From Pseudomonas juntendi (lineage in GTDB: Bacteria; Pseudomonadota; Gammaproteobacteria; Pseudomonadales; Pseudomonadaceae): a stretch of DNA of 43,345 bases. Below, one piece after another: positions 42,186 through 43,345 of this stretch (position 1 is the stretch's first letter; each line of letters opens with the position of its first letter). Made by a program: the position numbers and the translations under genes. The notes beneath the pieces are model-generated. The model saw only the letters and a list, made by a program, of their open reading frames with translations. It made no database searches and was not told the origin of the DNA. The stretch spans positions 1 through 43,345 of the forward strand of contig NZ_BLJG01000036.1 in assembly GCF_009932375.1 (NCBI RefSeq), written 5' to 3'.

Positions 42186-43067
42186 TCAGCGCTCCAGGTA
42201 ATGGGTTTGCGCGGCGAAATCGATGAAGCGTTTGCTGGCCAGCGACAGGTATTCCCCTGAACGCCAGCACAACCTGAAGCTCATCTGCTGTGCCGGGCGG
42301 AAGGGTACGCCGACAATGCCCGGTGTACGCTGCTGCACCGAGCGCAGCAGGGTGGCCACGCCCATGTTGTCCAGTGCTGCCTGCACCACCAGCGAGACGA
42401 AATTGCTCTGCAGAGCCACTTGGTAGGTAATGCCGTGTTCGGCGAAAAATGCGTCCAGCAGATGGCGCTGCACGAAGGTCCGGTCGAATACCACCATGTC
42501 GGTATTGCGCAGGTCTTCGGCGGTGAGAAATGCCTTGCCGGCATAAGGGTGGTCGGGGTGCATGCACGCCAGCATCTCGTCGCTGCCCAGCAGGATCGAC
42601 TCCTTGTCCTGCGGTACGCGCCGCGATTCCAGCAACGCCAGGTCGATTTCCCGTTGTTCGAGGCGTTGGCCGATGTCGGCGGCGCTGCCCTCGAACACGG
42701 TCATGGCGATACCGGGGTACGACTGACGGAACGCGTTCATCAAGCCTGGCACATAGTGCAGGCCGAACATTGGCGGGATACCCAGGCGCACCTCGCCGCG
42801 CTTCAAGTCCGCCATGTCGCGCAGCTCCTGCCGGGCCACATCCATTTCGCGCAGGGCCGAGGCAATGCGTGGCAGAAACTGCTCGCCTTCGGCCGTGAGC
42901 AGCACCTTGCGGGTGGTGCGGTTGAACAGGGTCACGCCCAGCTCTTCCTCCAGCCGGGTAACCGCCATGCTCAACGCAGGCTGGGCTATGTGCAGGTGTT
43001 GCGCTGCTTTGGTGAAGCTGCCTTGGCGGACGATTTCGACGCAGCAACGCAGTGCCTTGAGGTTCAT
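42186..43067 (-). CDS. LysR-family transcriptional regulator
   Basis: This 293-residue LysR-type regulator begins MNLKALRCCVEIVRQGSFTK. Its winged helix-turn-helix is at about 3-60 (AAQHLHIAQPALSMAVTRLE, ELGVTLFNRTTRKVLLT) and the substrate-binding domain runs from about 88 to 293. I chose the ATG at 43067, which gives the family N terminus; the frame runs further upstream into the promoter. It is divergent from the acetolactate-synthase-like gene at 43252, the classic LysR arrangement, and the 184-bp intergenic region holds a TGATGC-cac-GCATCA palindrome. It may therefore act like AlsR. Confidence 0.93.
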   Translation of the reverse strand: MNLKALRCCVEIVRQGSFTKAAQHLHIAQPALSMAVTRLEEELGVTLFNRTTRKVLLTAEGEQFLPRIASALREMDVARQELRDMADLKRGEVRLGIPPMFGLHYVPGLMNAFRQSYPGIAMTVFEGSAADIGQRLEQREIDLALLESRRVPQDKESILLGSDEMLACMHPDHPYAGKAFLTAEDLRNTDMVVFDRTFVQRHLLDAFFAEHGITYQVALQSNFVSLVVQAALDNMGVATLLRSVQQRTPGIVGVPFRPAQQMSFRLCWRSGEYLSLASKRFIDFAAQTHYLER

Positions 43068-43111
43068 TGGGGCGTACGACCTTTCGTAGTCATTGCATTT
43101 ATAACGAACTG

Positions 43112-43126
43112 TGATGCCACGCATCA
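43112..43126. promoter_or_regulatory. Inverted repeat TGATGC-cac-GCATCA between lysR and the ALS-like gene
   Basis: Perfect 6-bp arms with a 3-bp spacer lie 45 bp upstream of the lysR ATG and about 125 bp upstream of the divergent gene, next to an AT-rich tract (43128-43147). Placement suits a LysR-type binding site, though it is not a strict T-N11-A box. Confidence 0.45.
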
Positions 43127-43251
43127 TAACAATATATTTATTATTATTAACCAGAGGGCCTACGATGCGCGCCACTGAGACATCCTGCAACATCTCAGTC
43201 ACGCAGCCGATCTCGCTGCAATCCCCCAAAGATTTTGAGGTAGTCCCCTAA

Positions 43252-43345
43252 ATGGCCAAGGCCGCCGATGTCGTTGTGCAATGTCTGGAAAACGAAGGTG
43301 TCGAGTATGTATTCGGCATTCCTGGTGAGGAAAACCTCGACCTGC
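43252..43345 (+). CDS. Acetolactate synthase-like ThDP enzyme (partial, 5' end)
   Basis: Only the first 31 codons are in the window. MAKAADVVVQCLENEGVEYV followed by FGIPGEENLDL is the N-terminal Pyr-domain start of thiamine-diphosphate enzymes of the acetolactate synthase family. The Glu of GEEN is where the ThDP-activating glutamate is expected. GAGG lies about 11 bp before the ATG. The divergent LysR gene suggests a catabolic AlsS-type enzyme instead of the biosynthetic ilv form, but that is inference. The gene is cut by the window end, not broken. Confidence 0.85.
   Translation, partial: MAKAADVVVQCLENEGVEYVFGIPGEENLDL

Overview
The window reads as a chromosomal segment of a high-GC Pseudomonas of the P. 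putida group. The grounds are: 35-bp-type REP sequences at the left end that match the P. putida REP family as I recall it; three exact copies of the PtxS operator TGAAACCGGTTTCA around the 2-ketogluconate genes; a MexEF-OprN-type efflux operon; and a gene order that resembles, from memory, the kgu / gluconate / cobM / mexEF-oprN region of P. putida KT2440. I see no tRNA, rRNA, insertion sequence, prophage or CRISPR array. Coding density is high and the genes look intact.

Layout. 1-416: degenerate tandem repeat carrying REP elements. 417-4352 (-): four-gene operon of circularly permuted ATP-grasp, alpha-E protein, transglutaminase-like protease and Anbu proteasome homologue; its biological role is still unknown. 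4713-6761 (-): mesX-mesD, a folate-independent, oxygen-linked methionine synthase pair, with a structured leader and a palindrome upstream. 7139-7369 (+): small cysteine-rich protein. 7415-13260 (-): mexE-mexF-oprN RND efflux operon. 13437-13739 (-): small secreted protein. 13834-17062: gluconate transporter, gluconokinase and the divergent LacI-family repressor GnuR, tied together by a shared operator. 17212-22400: a soluble PAS-PAS-MCP protein (BdlA-like) behind a good sigma-54 promoter, converging with and overlapping an EvgS-like hybrid kinase and its LuxR-type response regulator. 22674-25042 (-): cobalamin riboswitch, cbtB-cbtA cobalt transport, cobE and cobM, ended by a strong terminator. 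25118-29360: GNAT, small membrane peptide, alpha/beta hydrolase, pirin, DUF1652 protein, unknown protein, AlkB. 29453-38671 (+): PtxS regulon, namely periplasmic gluconate 2-dehydrogenase (three subunits), ptxS, and kguE-kguK-kguT-kguD. 38697-43067 (-): secreted endonuclease I with an extra C-terminal domain, aldo/keto reductase, MFS transporter and LysR regulator. 43252-end (+): start of an acetolactate-synthase-like gene.

How it works together. Periplasmic gluconate can be taken up and phosphorylated (gntP, gnuK, under GnuR) or oxidised to 2-ketogluconate by the Tat-linked dehydrogenase, imported by KguT, phosphorylated by KguK and reduced by KguD to 6-phosphogluconate (under PtxS). Both branches end in the same intermediate and lie within 25 kb. 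A 14-bp sequence identical to one GnuR-type operator sits inside the first gluconate dehydrogenase gene, which would link the two circuits if it is functional. The least understood systems are the Anbu cluster, the BdlA-like/EvgSA-like signalling pair and several small proteins.
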